Assembly (NCBI GenBank): GCA_945787595.1
Contig: CALZJV010000071.1
Coordinates: 1 to 25,226, forward strand
Direction: 5' to 3'
Length of the DNA: 25,226 bases
Origin: an uncultured Desulfobacterales bacterium
GTDB lineage: Bacteria; Desulfobacterota; Desulfobacteria; Desulfobacterales; JAFDCJ01
Part shown: one piece after another, positions 1 to 7,220 of the stretch
Position numbering within the stretch: position 1 is the first letter of the stretch
Layout: every line of letters begins with the position of its first letter
The notes under the pieces: model-generated
Seen by the model: only the letters and a program-made list of their open reading frames with translations
Told to the model about the DNA's origin: nothing
Database searches by the model: none
Made by a program: the position numbers and the translations under genes

Positions 1-105
1 CATCCCAAAAGGAGGAGCTACCGATTGATTGGACGGGAGTTGACTGAGGCGGAGATGAAGAAAGGGTTTGCTGTTTGGCAGTTACTTGAGAAGGAGAGAG
101 ATTAA
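1..105 (+). CDS. C-terminal end of an unrecognised protein (partial)
   Basis: An open frame enters from the window edge and ends at TAA 103-105, giving 34 residues that finish WQLLEKERD. The piece is charged and looks alpha-helical (around RELTEAEMKKGFAVW). I do not recognise the family. A strong terminator 170 bp downstream on the same strand fits the end of a real transcription unit. It could also be a chance open frame, because only the tail is visible. Confidence 0.45.
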   Translation, partial: HPKRRSYRLIGRELTEAEMKKGFAVWQLLEKERD

Positions 106-418
106 TCGCTAAATGTAAAATCACAACTTATGAGATCCGTGCAGAATGGCCAGATGCACGTCTCAAAAAGCAAACTCTTGATTTTTGAAACTCCGATGCA
201 GGATGCGTGCGATTGATCCTAAGATGAAGCACCAAGATGAAACAGGACATCATTCCAGCACAACATGCAAGACGGCCCAACCATTCGGAATCAGGTTGGG
301 CCGTTTTTGTATTACGGATGGTGAGTTGTCAGACACCTCCGGATGGATCAAAAGTGTCCAGGAAACTAGAAGTTATTAAAGATGACCTGCCACAGAAACG
401 GGGCACGCGGCCATCTCC
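106..418. other. Intergenic region between convergent genes
   Basis: Apart from the terminator at 272-307 I see nothing coding. Two overlapping short plus-strand frames (185-379, 237-422) run through the terminator hairpin, lack a convincing ribosome binding site and have no recognisable content. Confidence 0.5.
272..307 (+). terminator. Rho-independent terminator
   Basis: ACGGCCCAACC (272-282) pairs perfectly with GGTTGGGCCGT (294-304) across an 11-nt loop, and the stem runs into a T-run. It reads as a plus-strand terminator for the gene ending at 105. It has no T-run in the other direction, so it is probably not the terminator of the convergent globin-PsiE gene. Confidence 0.85.
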
Positions 419-1348
419 TTAATTTTCTTTCTCTGCCTTGGAAATAATCCAATAAAGGATCCCCAAGACCAGCATTGCTGCAATCAAAGCGTACTGTGAC
501 TGGAGAGCCGCCACATCACTTTTAAGTGAGGCCACGAGAATCTTCCTGATGAGTGCCACCATGGCAACACTGATAAAAACCTTTATCGAGAACTTGGCTC
601 CCTTGAGGTGATCCACTTCCGTATCAACGAGTTCAATAACGACCCACAGCATCAACAAACTACCCAGCGTGCCAAGCAAGCCTTTTTCGATATCCCCAGT
701 AAATATGTGGGTCAGATCATAGGCAAATAGACCAAGTACCATGAGACCCAATGCGACCAATCCCACCACGAGCACCAGATTTAACCCATAGGAAAATCGT
801 TTTGCAAATTCAATCAGTTTGTTTTCGGCCTTCTTGGAGAGGAAATAGATGTTTTTTTCCTCCTGGATATATGAACTCGTAAGAATATCCAGATTCATAT
901 CAAGGATCTTCCCGAATGCCTGCATCATATCCCCTCTCTCATCACAGGCCGGCACCTCCTCAATAATAATGTCTGTACAAAATTCCCTGACATGACTAAT
1001 GGAAACATTGACATAGTGAGAGGGGAGGCTAACTTTCACATGGGTATATCCAATTCCCTCAAGATAATACAAATAATTTTCATCGAATGGACCGTTAAAC
1101 ATCCGCAGATACCAATCCTTGATTGCCCCCTTATGTTTATTAGTCACTTCATCATTTTTAAGATAATTAGAGGCATTTTTAAACTTCATCGCCTTAAGGT
1201 AGAAAGCCTCGACAAAATCGTCTGCTCTCTTTTCCATCAGGGGAGCTATTTTACGAAGAATTTTTTCATCCCGGTCGGTGAAATTATAATTTTCCTTTAC
1301 CCTTTCAATGACCAAAGTGGACTCTCCCTTACTTAATGCCTGAAGCAT
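419..1348 (-). CDS. Globin-coupled sensor fused to a PsiE-type membrane domain
   Basis: Residues about 12-165 form a protoglobin (globin-coupled sensor) domain. H103 in GIGYTHVKVSLP sits where family members carry the proximal heme ligand. Residues about 185-305 have four hydrophobic helices and the LLMLWVVIEL...ALIRKILV pattern of the PsiE family (phosphate-starvation-inducible E). So a cytoplasmic heme sensor for O2, NO or CO is joined to a four-helix membrane output of unknown activity, with no kinase or cyclase. Start choice is uncertain. ATG 1348 lies only 8 nt after the terminator U-run and has no Shine-Dalgarno. TTG at 1315, 8 nt after GGAG (AAGGGAG at 1324-1330), has a better site and would remove 11 residues without touching the globin fold. 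Expression is probably set by the riboswitch-terminator at 1357-1475. Domain identity is confident; the signal transmitted is inference. Confidence 0.88.
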   Translation of the reverse strand: MLQALSKGESTLVIERVKENYNFTDRDEKILRKIAPLMEKRADDFVEAFYLKAMKFKNASNYLKNDEVTNKHKGAIKDWYLRMFNGPFDENYLYYLEGIGYTHVKVSLPSHYVNVSISHVREFCTDIIIEEVPACDERGDMMQAFGKILDMNLDILTSSYIQEEKNIYFLSKKAENKLIEFAKRFSYGLNLVLVVGLVALGLMVLGLFAYDLTHIFTGDIEKGLLGTLGSLLMLWVVIELVDTEVDHLKGAKFSIKVFISVAMVALIRKILVASLKSDVAALQSQYALIAAMLVLGILYWIISKAEKEN

Positions 1349-1356
1349 GCTGAGTT

Positions 1357-1380
1357 AAAAAAAAGACCGACCTGTCGGCC
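1357..1380 (-). terminator. Intrinsic terminator in the leader of the globin-PsiE gene (riboswitch expression platform)
   Basis: On the minus strand GGCCGA-CAGG-UCGGUC forms a 6-bp stem with a 4-nt loop, followed by eight U (A-run 1357-1364). It lies between the GEMM-like aptamer and the start codon, the usual place of a transcriptional expression platform. It ends only 8 nt before ATG 1348. Confidence 0.75.
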
Positions 1381-1386
1381 CTGTTT

Positions 1387-1475
1387 CATCCTTCGGCAGC
1401 TCGGCCATCTTTCCTGTCAAGACCCGTGGCTTTCCACCCCCTCCTTATGGAAGGCCTGAATTTGTCGGGATTCTG
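1387..1475 (-). promoter_or_regulatory. Divergent GEMM-I (cyclic dinucleotide) riboswitch aptamer
   Basis: Read on the minus strand, the leader carries the 3' half typical of GEMM-I: AAAGCCACGGGTCTT, a short loop, then AAGATGGCCGAGCTGCCGAA. The 5' half keeps the helix CCUUCC-AUAA-GGAGGG where GEMM has a tetraloop hairpin. P1 can close by AUCC (1468-1471) pairing with GGAU (1388-1391). Two core segments differ from the family: UUCAGG replaces the usual GGCAAA strand, and GGUGGAAAGCC replaces GACGCAAAGCC. The loop is AUAA, not GNRA. GEMM-I RNAs bind c-di-GMP or 3',3'-cGAMP; with this altered core the ligand is uncertain and the element may be degraded. An intrinsic terminator follows. Confidence 0.68.
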
Positions 1476-2006
1476 ATATTGTTGCAATGTATTTTACTTC
1501 TATCAGGCCTCAATGAGAGATCAAGTCTCCCGCTAAATTTTTAAGACTATCTGTAGACTAAAGTAAGGTAGTTGGTGTTTTAGCAGTCTGGTCATCTGTC
1601 TTAAATGTTGCTTCATCCAATTTTGACTGGTCGAATAGGGGGCAACAAACAGATTCTTATGAACCCCGCAATCCAGCACACTTCAACCTGAAGATATTTT
1701 CGTCTCAAAACTTTGGAATTTCTCGCCCGGTTATGAACACTGGTCCAACCCAGCTACTTCATTCTCAAAAATAGTCTTGAATATGGTTCGCATTAATCCA
1801 AGGATTTTAGAGACAGTCGATGCCCCCGAACTTTTCTTGCTGTGCCTGTCAGATCAAGTCTAAATCACTACATGGGTAAAAGGGTTTGGCGTATCGTGCA
1901 GCTGGCAATTGCCACGATTCCAGTTACCAAAAGGCTTTGACTCAGTTCACTGAGGACTGCCTGGTATCAACTTGAATGAAGTGCGTAAGCAGATGATAAA
2001 AATACA
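1476..2006. other. Non-coding stretch upstream of the riboswitch, up to the GC boundary
   Basis: No supportable gene on either strand. The promoter of the globin-PsiE gene must lie here, but I cannot assign -35/-10 boxes with confidence. Small dyads are visible (TGGCAATTGCCA near 1903, CTCAG-TTCA-CTGAG near 1940). Composition changes sharply to GC-rich from about 2010. Confidence 0.4.
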
Positions 2007-2198
2007 ATGCTCGTTTTAAACGCCGGAGTCTATGGCTTTGCCGCCGGCTGTGTCTGCGGGGTGCTGGCCGGACGCACGGTTGGAGGGGATGTCATCGCCG
2101 AGAAAAAGCAGCAAGCCGAACAACACGCCATCCGCGTCGCCCTGGCCGCCGCCGAAAGGCTGCACCTCGAGGACCTTCCGGGGCAAGCGGGAAAGTAG
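2007..2198 (+). CDS. Small hypothetical membrane-anchored protein
   Basis: A 63-residue frame starts with a hydrophobic Gly/Ala/Cys-rich segment (VYGFAAGCVCGVLAG) followed by a charged helix (IAEKKQQAEQHAIRVALAAAERL). Third codon positions are GC-rich, as in the neighbouring block. No good ribosome binding site precedes ATG 2007, and an in-frame TAA lies at 1986-1988. The frame begins exactly where base composition jumps, so it may be the surviving 3' part of a gene cut at the block edge. It ends 6 bp before the convergent histidine kinase gene. Function unknown. Confidence 0.35.
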   Translation: MLVLNAGVYGFAAGCVCGVLAGRTVGGDVIAEKKQQAEQHAIRVALAAAERLHLEDLPGQAGK

Positions 2199-2204
2199 GC
2201 GCGG

Positions 2205-3131
2205 TCAGCCTGCCGCCTGGGGCCAGAAGATCTGGACCAGCATTCCCTTTTGTGGCTGGAATCCGACCCGGCAGCGTCCTCCCGACCGTTCGGCCCACTC
2301 TTGCAAGGCCCTCTCCTCGCCAAGCGCCGGCTCCTGCCGCTGGTCGGCATCATTATCGCGGATGACGAGCTCGACCCCGGCGGATGACTGTCCCAGGCAG
2401 ATAATCACCCGGTCTGCTCTGCCACGGCGCGCTACGGCCTCCAGGGCCACCTGCAAGATGCGAAACAGATACAGCTTAAACAGGTAGAGCTTGAAAGGCT
2501 CCCGATCGTCAAGGTCTTTGACGGTAATCCGATGCTTGACCCGGATAAGTGGATGGGTGTCGGCAAAACGTCTACAGAGCCAGACGATGGCGGGCGCAAC
2601 ACCCCACTCTTCGGGAACCGGGGGCTGCAATTCAATACCGAAACGGCGAAGTTTTTCGATCGATTGACCCATCAGGGGGACAATCGCTTCCAGGGATTTG
2701 CGGAGGTCGCCCGTATCGGGATTCCGGGCCGCACCCAGGGCCGCCTCGATCATCAACTTCAGACCGGTCAGAGTCTGCCCGAAACCTTCGTGAAGCTGAC
2801 CTGCCAGCCAGGCCCTTTCCTGATCCTGACTTTTAAGCAAAGACGACAAACAGTGCCGCAGGGCGCTGCGGGAGCTGTCCAATTCGGCCTCAGCCCTGCA
2901 ACGAGCCTCTATCTCCAGGCGCAGCTGTACATTGGCAAACCTGAACTCTGCTGCCCTTGCCGTTACTCGCTGCTGGGCTTTTTTTCTCGGACTTCTGCCC
3001 ACCTGCCCGTGAGGCCGTAGGCTGCGGTTCCTGACAGCGAAACCAGGTGCGCGGACTCGACCCTTTTTCACCAGGCGCCGCAAGTCTGGATTTGACATCG
3101 ATTGTTCGTTGGATATTGATTTGGTTACCAT
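2205..3131 (-). CDS. Soluble NarL-type histidine kinase, degenerate catalytic domain
   Basis: 308 residues, no membrane segment. Residues about 60-100 are a coiled coil. SQDQERAWLAGQLHEGFGQTL is a HisKA_3 dimerisation/phosphoacceptor box with H114. The C-terminal HATPase region (about 215-305) is weak: the N-box position reads QVALEAVARRGRAD without the expected Asn, and the Gly-rich G1 box is reduced to IRDNDADQRQ. ATP binding may be lost, leaving a scaffold or an acceptor for another kinase. Residues 213-223 (FKLYLFKLYLF) contain a tandem repeat of KLYLF. Start ATG 3131 is chosen for GGGGAG 7 nt upstream; an earlier ATG at 3161 lacks this. No partner response regulator lies beside it. It is last in the minus-strand cluster but separated from the DUF5666 gene by a strong hairpin. 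Confidence 0.72.
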   Translation of the reverse strand: MVTKSISNEQSMSNPDLRRLVKKGRVRAPGFAVRNRSLRPHGQVGRSPRKKAQQRVTARAAEFRFANVQLRLEIEARCRAEAELDSSRSALRHCLSSLLKSQDQERAWLAGQLHEGFGQTLTGLKLMIEAALGAARNPDTGDLRKSLEAIVPLMGQSIEKLRRFGIELQPPVPEEWGVAPAIVWLCRRFADTHPLIRVKHRITVKDLDDREPFKLYLFKLYLFRILQVALEAVARRGRADRVIICLGQSSAGVELVIRDNDADQRQEPALGEERALQEWAERSGGRCRVGFQPQKGMLVQIFWPQAAG

Positions 3132-3239
3132 CTCAATGCTCCCCGCCGAGGACCATGACAATCTTAGCCAGGTTGGCCTTCGGCCTGTGATTCCTCTTCC
3201 AGGGCCTCTTCGGGCGACGATGCCTCAGGATGAGGGGAA

Positions 3240-3265
3240 AGCGGCGGCCTTTGGCGGCCGCCGCT
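3240..3265 (-). terminator. Strong GC-rich stem-loop after the second DUF5666 gene
   Basis: AGCGGCGGCC (3240-3249) pairs perfectly with GGCCGCCGCT (3256-3265) over a 6-nt loop, just past the stop codon at 3273. On the minus strand it is followed by TTTCCCC, a poor U-run, so it may be an inefficient terminator or an mRNA 3' stabiliser. Confidence 0.6.
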
Positions 3266-3272
3266 GCGGGGA

Positions 3273-4796
3273 TTAGTCTTCCAGTTCGATCTCAATCTGA
3301 TCCCAGGTCAGCGAACTGTTGTTGATGTCAGCTCGCGCCTTGACGATATCTCCAACATCCAGAGCGTCAAAGAATGCGTCTCTGGAGACCGGGCTGTCTT
3401 CGATCTCGAAGTTGGAGCCGGAATCATCCACCTCGGAAATCGTGCTCGTATCGACCTTGATCAAATCAATGATGGTCACCGAATCGCCCGCTTTGTCAAA
3501 AGCCGTCACAGGCCCCTGGACGACGATTCGGTTGGCGGGTTCTTCATCCACCTGTTCCAGCCGGATCGCCAGGACACGGTTTCCGGACTTCCGGCCGCGA
3601 ACCTTGATTTCGGTTCCCTCCAAGGTGGCCAGGTTTATATTATCCTTAACCTCGCTGAGGATAGTATCGATCTGGATGAGGACACCGGGCAGGTTTTCGA
3701 GTTGCAGGGTTCTGGCCAGGATATCAACATCGGCAACATTGCCCTCGAACCGGACACTGGCCCTGAACTTGACCTTTTGGGCCATTAGCTTGCCTCCAAC
3801 GACTTGCCCTTCGGCCTCGACCTTGATGCCATTGGCAAAATCGTCCAGGGTACCTCCCAGCACCACGGCCTTGGAGTAATCGACCCGCTGGCCGTTAACC
3901 ATGAAGGTCTGGTTAACCGAATCGAGGCTGGCGATCAGCCCTTCAACCTCGGCTTGCCCCAGGTCATCGGGCAGACCGGCCTTGAGCTCCACGTCGGTGG
4001 CGGTGAGAATCCCGGCAAAAAGATTGTTGCCCTTGACCTCCACCATGGCACCATTGGCCAGGGTGCCATCGCGAGGGGTCACATCGAAGAAATCGATGAT
4101 CAGGCCGTTGATATTGAAGGTTAAACTGGCGTTGTCCAGGTTGGATACCAGGCCCTTGATTTCAAACAGGTTTCCTGCAGCCTGCCAACTGGCCAGGGTC
4201 TCCGCTTTCTTTTCGATGAAGGTAGCCTGAATCTCCCCGTTGACGCCCATGTGACCGCTGACCTCCATGACCTGGTTGACCTGCAGGTTGGCAAAGGTCA
4301 CCAGCGGCGTATCGTCAAATTTCGTCAAATTGTTTTCCACGATAACACTGTGCCCGAGGATGGTCAGGACCTTCACCAGCCCGGGAGAGGTCTCCTGAAT
4401 CGAATCAATCGGCCCTTCAAGGGTGTCTTCGAACTTGACCCTTGTCGCGGTACCGGTGGAGCCGTCGTCGTTAAAACTCCCCTCGATCTCGACGATCATC
4501 CCTTTGCGAAAATCGTCCTGGGAAATGGTTTCGTCCTCCCGGCCTTCGATTTCGAATTCGGCGCTATCGGTCTTAAACGTGATACCGTTCATGATGATGC
4601 TGCCAAAGTCTTCGATCTCCCCGGAGGAAAGACCTGCGGTGGAGGTACCCGGAGCGGTGCTGCCCGTGCTGCTGGTCGTGCCACCCCCGCCACCACCACC
4701 GCCGCAGGCGGTGATCAGCCCCGTGGAAACCATCAAAATCAGGGCCATAAGCAGGTAGGTTCTAATCCTTAAGATCGTTACGCTTGAGTCTCTCAT
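3273..4796 (-). CDS. DUF5666 repeat lipoprotein (copy B)
   Basis: 507 residues. A type II signal peptide ends in LITAC with C31 as the lipidated cysteine, followed by eight glycines and a Thr/Ser linker. The rest is a chain of about six beta-rich DUF5666-type units of 60-80 residues, recognisable by recurring VEVKG/VEAEG and VKFED-like strands and by FGSIIMNG near the start; the last unit ends SLTWDQIEIE. The family is of unknown function; small OB-like beta barrels are a reasonable guess. It probably sits in the outer membrane facing the periplasm or the surface. ATG 4796 has GGAGGA 5 nt upstream. It is a paralogue of the gene immediately upstream, sharing domain order and the C-terminal LTWxQIE motif, so a tandem duplication is likely. 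Confidence 0.85.
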   Translation of the reverse strand: MRDSSVTILRIRTYLLMALILMVSTGLITACGGGGGGGGTTSSTGSTAPGTSTAGLSSGEIEDFGSIIMNGITFKTDSAEFEIEGREDETISQDDFRKGMIVEIEGSFNDDGSTGTATRVKFEDTLEGPIDSIQETSPGLVKVLTILGHSVIVENNLTKFDDTPLVTFANLQVNQVMEVSGHMGVNGEIQATFIEKKAETLASWQAAGNLFEIKGLVSNLDNASLTFNINGLIIDFFDVTPRDGTLANGAMVEVKGNNLFAGILTATDVELKAGLPDDLGQAEVEGLIASLDSVNQTFMVNGQRVDYSKAVVLGGTLDDFANGIKVEAEGQVVGGKLMAQKVKFRASVRFEGNVADVDILARTLQLENLPGVLIQIDTILSEVKDNINLATLEGTEIKVRGRKSGNRVLAIRLEQVDEEPANRIVVQGPVTAFDKAGDSVTIIDLIKVDTSTISEVDDSGSNFEIEDSPVSRDAFFDALDVGDIVKARADINNSSLTWDQIEIELED

Positions 4797-4852
4797 GATG
4801 TCCTCCAGTTTCGGCCCCGAAGCCTCCCGGCCTCGGTTCCATTGTTCATTTG

Positions 4853-4883
4853 GCAGGGGGGTACCCTTCTGTACCGCCCCTGC
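4853..4883 (-). other. Intercistronic stem-loop between the two DUF5666 genes
   Basis: Left arm 4853-4864 (GCAGGGGGGTAC) pairs with right arm 4871-4883 (GTACCGCCCCTGC) apart from one bulged G, over a 6-nt loop. It lies just after the stop of copy A. There is no U-run, so processing, mRNA stability or uneven expression within the operon is likelier than termination. Confidence 0.6.
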
Positions 4884-4887
4884 TGCC

Positions 4888-6369
4888 TCAGTCTTCGAAC
4901 TCGATCTGGTTCCAGGTCAATTCGTCCGTTGTTAAATCAAGATCGGCTCGGGCCTTGACCAGGTCACCTATCGACAACCGGTCAAAGAAGGCCGCCCGGC
5001 CAATCACGGTATCGTCATCCTTGAACTCGTTGTTTTCGATGGTTGTGGTATCCACCAGGACCCCGACCACAATGACGGCACCCGTTGTTTCATCGAAACT
5101 CTCAACCGGCCCCTGGAGGCGGACCTCCGTATCGGGGTCCGGATCTTCCACATCGATCCGGGTAGCCACCAGAACAGCCGGGGAAGAACCGCTGAGCCGG
5201 GCGCGAATTTTCAGGTTGTTGCCCGTACCGAGGTCGCCCAAGCCCACCCCATCATCGAATTCGGTGAGGCTCGGGTCCACCCTGACCTCCAGCGCAGAAC
5301 CGGTCGCCTGCGCGGCCACTCCCTGCAGAGTCAGAGTACCGGAACTGACATCGATGGTTGCAACATTGGCTTCAATCCTGACCGTCTCTTTGAACTCAAC
5401 CTTTTCTGCCTGCAGAATTCCGCCTGCCACCGTCCCTTCGACCTCGACCCTGAGGTCATCGGCAAGGTCGGTTTCCAAGCCTCCCTCAAATGCGGCCCCA
5501 GCGTAACTGACCGGTTGGCCACTGAGGGTAAAAGTCTTGGTAGGGGTATTCAGGTTGACGATAAACCCTTCGATCTCGGCCTCGTCCAGATCTTCGACCC
5601 CGAGTCCGGCCACCCGCACCTCCACGCTGCTCGCCTGCAGGGTGCTGCCGTCAAAGGTATCGCCCTTGACTTCGACCAGAACACCCGCACTCAAGGACCC
5701 TTCAACAGTCGCAACAGAGATATCCACGTTGAGCCCGTTGATAGTGAAGGTGGACCCTGCGAGACTATCTATAAACCCTTTGATCTCAAAGGTTCCACCT
5801 GCAGGCTTCAGCTCGACCAGGGTGGCCTGGAGGGAACCGTCAACTTTCTCGAATCCAGTCACCTCAAGCACCTGCCCGACTGCAAGGGAATCAAAGCTCA
5901 GGCCATCGAGGCGGGTCGCGCCATTTTCCACCACCACGGTCTGGCCCAGCACGCTGAGAGTCTTGACCAGGCCTGGGTTGGTCTCGCTGACCGAGGTCAC
6001 CGGCCCTTCCAGGTTGTCTTCGAAAACAATGCGCTCAGCCGTTCCGGTGAACCCGTCGGGGTTCACCGCTCCGTCGACCAGGACCACCTGACCGAGCTTG
6101 AGCGCACTGTCATCGGCCCCCAGGGTCACCGGATCCTGACCTTCGATTTCAAGCCTTGCGCCCTCGGTTTCAAATTCGACGCCGTTGACGAAAATACTGC
6201 CCTTGGCGGCAATCTCACCGACACTGGTAAATCCCGTGCCGCCGATGCCGCCGTCGGCACTGCCGCCACCGCCTCCGCCTCCACCCCCGCCGCAGCCGAA
6301 AACCAGAGGCAACAGGGCCAGAATGGCGATAATCCACAGAGAGAGCTTCTTGATACTGGGTGCTGTCAT
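4888..6369 (-). CDS. DUF5666 repeat lipoprotein (copy A)
   Basis: 493 residues. The lipoprotein signal MTAPSIKKLSLWIIAILALL continues to PLVFGC with C26 as lipobox cysteine, followed by a run of ten glycines. The mature part starts GGIGGTGFTSVGEIAAKGSI, a typical DUF5666 opening, and continues through about six repeated beta units to LTWNQIEFED. Copy B has the same layout. ATG 6369 overlaps the stop of the DUF6502 gene in ATGA (6366-6369), so translation is probably coupled; a longer frame to 6507 would run through the DUF6502 gene and is not credible. Envelope location is supported by the signal; function is unknown. DUF5666 and DUF6502 genes are, as I recall, often adjacent, so they probably belong to one process. 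Confidence 0.87.
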   Translation of the reverse strand: MTAPSIKKLSLWIIAILALLPLVFGCGGGGGGGGGGSADGGIGGTGFTSVGEIAAKGSIFVNGVEFETEGARLEIEGQDPVTLGADDSALKLGQVVLVDGAVNPDGFTGTAERIVFEDNLEGPVTSVSETNPGLVKTLSVLGQTVVVENGATRLDGLSFDSLAVGQVLEVTGFEKVDGSLQATLVELKPAGGTFEIKGFIDSLAGSTFTINGLNVDISVATVEGSLSAGVLVEVKGDTFDGSTLQASSVEVRVAGLGVEDLDEAEIEGFIVNLNTPTKTFTLSGQPVSYAGAAFEGGLETDLADDLRVEVEGTVAGGILQAEKVEFKETVRIEANVATIDVSSGTLTLQGVAAQATGSALEVRVDPSLTEFDDGVGLGDLGTGNNLKIRARLSGSSPAVLVATRIDVEDPDPDTEVRLQGPVESFDETTGAVIVVGVLVDTTTIENNEFKDDDTVIGRAAFFDRLSIGDLVKARADLDLTTDELTWNQIEFED

Positions 6370-7220
6370 TTCCGACCCCCTTTTTTCGCTGAAACCTGTG
6401 TTGTGTCTTCGAAGTCTTCTTCGAAATAGTAGATCCCGACGCCGACGCGCTTGCGTCCTTCTCCCTTGAGCTCGGGATTGCGGTCCCGGTCGTGCTCGGA
6501 GAGCCACAGGTCGAGCAGTTCGAGAAGCATCTGCCCTTGTCGGGCGCCGAGCTGGCGGAACTTTTCCACCGCTTCGGCCGGCACATTGTCGTACATGACC
6601 TTGCGCTGATATCTGGGGGAGCTGTCGCCGCGGCTGAGGTTGTGGTCGATGGTCTGGATCAGGTCGGCGACATCGACGCCGAGAATCCCGAGCTTTTCCA
6701 GCTCACCGGTGCGGGGAATGTAGGCCCGCTCCACCAGCCGGATATGGCCGCCGTCGAGGGTTTCGACGGCACCGACCAGGAGCAGTTCGTCGAGGATGGC
6801 CCGGGCCGGCACATCGCCGCTGTGCTCCTTGACCAGGTCGCAGAAATTGCCTTCTCCCTGGTCAAAAAGCAGATCCCTTGGCCGCCCTCCGGCATCGGCA
6901 AAGCGGGGGTCGCGCCCCCAGCCGCCGAGGACCCGGGCAGCCCGGTTGTAGCGTTCGACCAACGCCGTATCCCAGGGCATATCCATCTTTTTCAGGCGGG
7001 AAACCTCCTTGCGCGACAGACCGGTCACGATCGATGCTCTCGAATCGGAAGGCTTGCGTCCTTCAATGCCGAATTCCCTGATCGCCAGATCGACGTAGGT
7101 CCAGCGCGCCAGGTCGGCAAAAGCCCCGAAAGGCACACCATTTCTCAAGAGTATCCGAATCAACGGTCGAAGCAATCGAAGGACTGCAGCATAAAGTGTA
7201 TGGCGTTTTTCCTCGTTCAT
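6366..7220 (-). CDS. DUF6502 family protein, probable DNA-binding regulator
   Basis: 284 residues. The start MNEEKRHTLYAAVLRLLRPL followed by IRILLRNGVPFGAFADLAR is the conserved opening of DUF6502. Residues about 55-80 (DSRASIVTGLSRKEVSRLKK) look like a helix-turn-helix or winged helix, so DNA binding is a reasonable inference. ATG 7220 shares ATGA with the HAD stop (7217-7220). A near-consensus promoter (7227-7254) puts the expected transcription start at, or within 1-2 nt of, the ATG, so this gene may also be read from a leaderless mRNA. The dyad in that promoter is repeated upstream of the HAD gene, which would fit autoregulation by this protein. The DUF5666 lipoprotein follows with a 4-bp overlap. 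Confidence 0.82.
   Translation of the reverse strand: MNEEKRHTLYAAVLRLLRPLIRILLRNGVPFGAFADLARWTYVDLAIREFGIEGRKPSDSRASIVTGLSRKEVSRLKKMDMPWDTALVERYNRAARVLGGWGRDPRFADAGGRPRDLLFDQGEGNFCDLVKEHSGDVPARAILDELLLVGAVETLDGGHIRLVERAYIPRTGELEKLGILGVDVADLIQTIDHNLSRGDSSPRYQRKVMYDNVPAEAVEKFRQLGARQGQMLLELLDLWLSEHDRDRNPELKGEGRKRVGVGIYYFEEDFEDTTQVSAKKGGRK

Noticed and set aside
5515..6429. 304-residue open frame on the plus strand
   Set aside because: It is antisense to the DUF5666 lipoprotein gene and follows from its codon bias; no ribosome binding site or family features.
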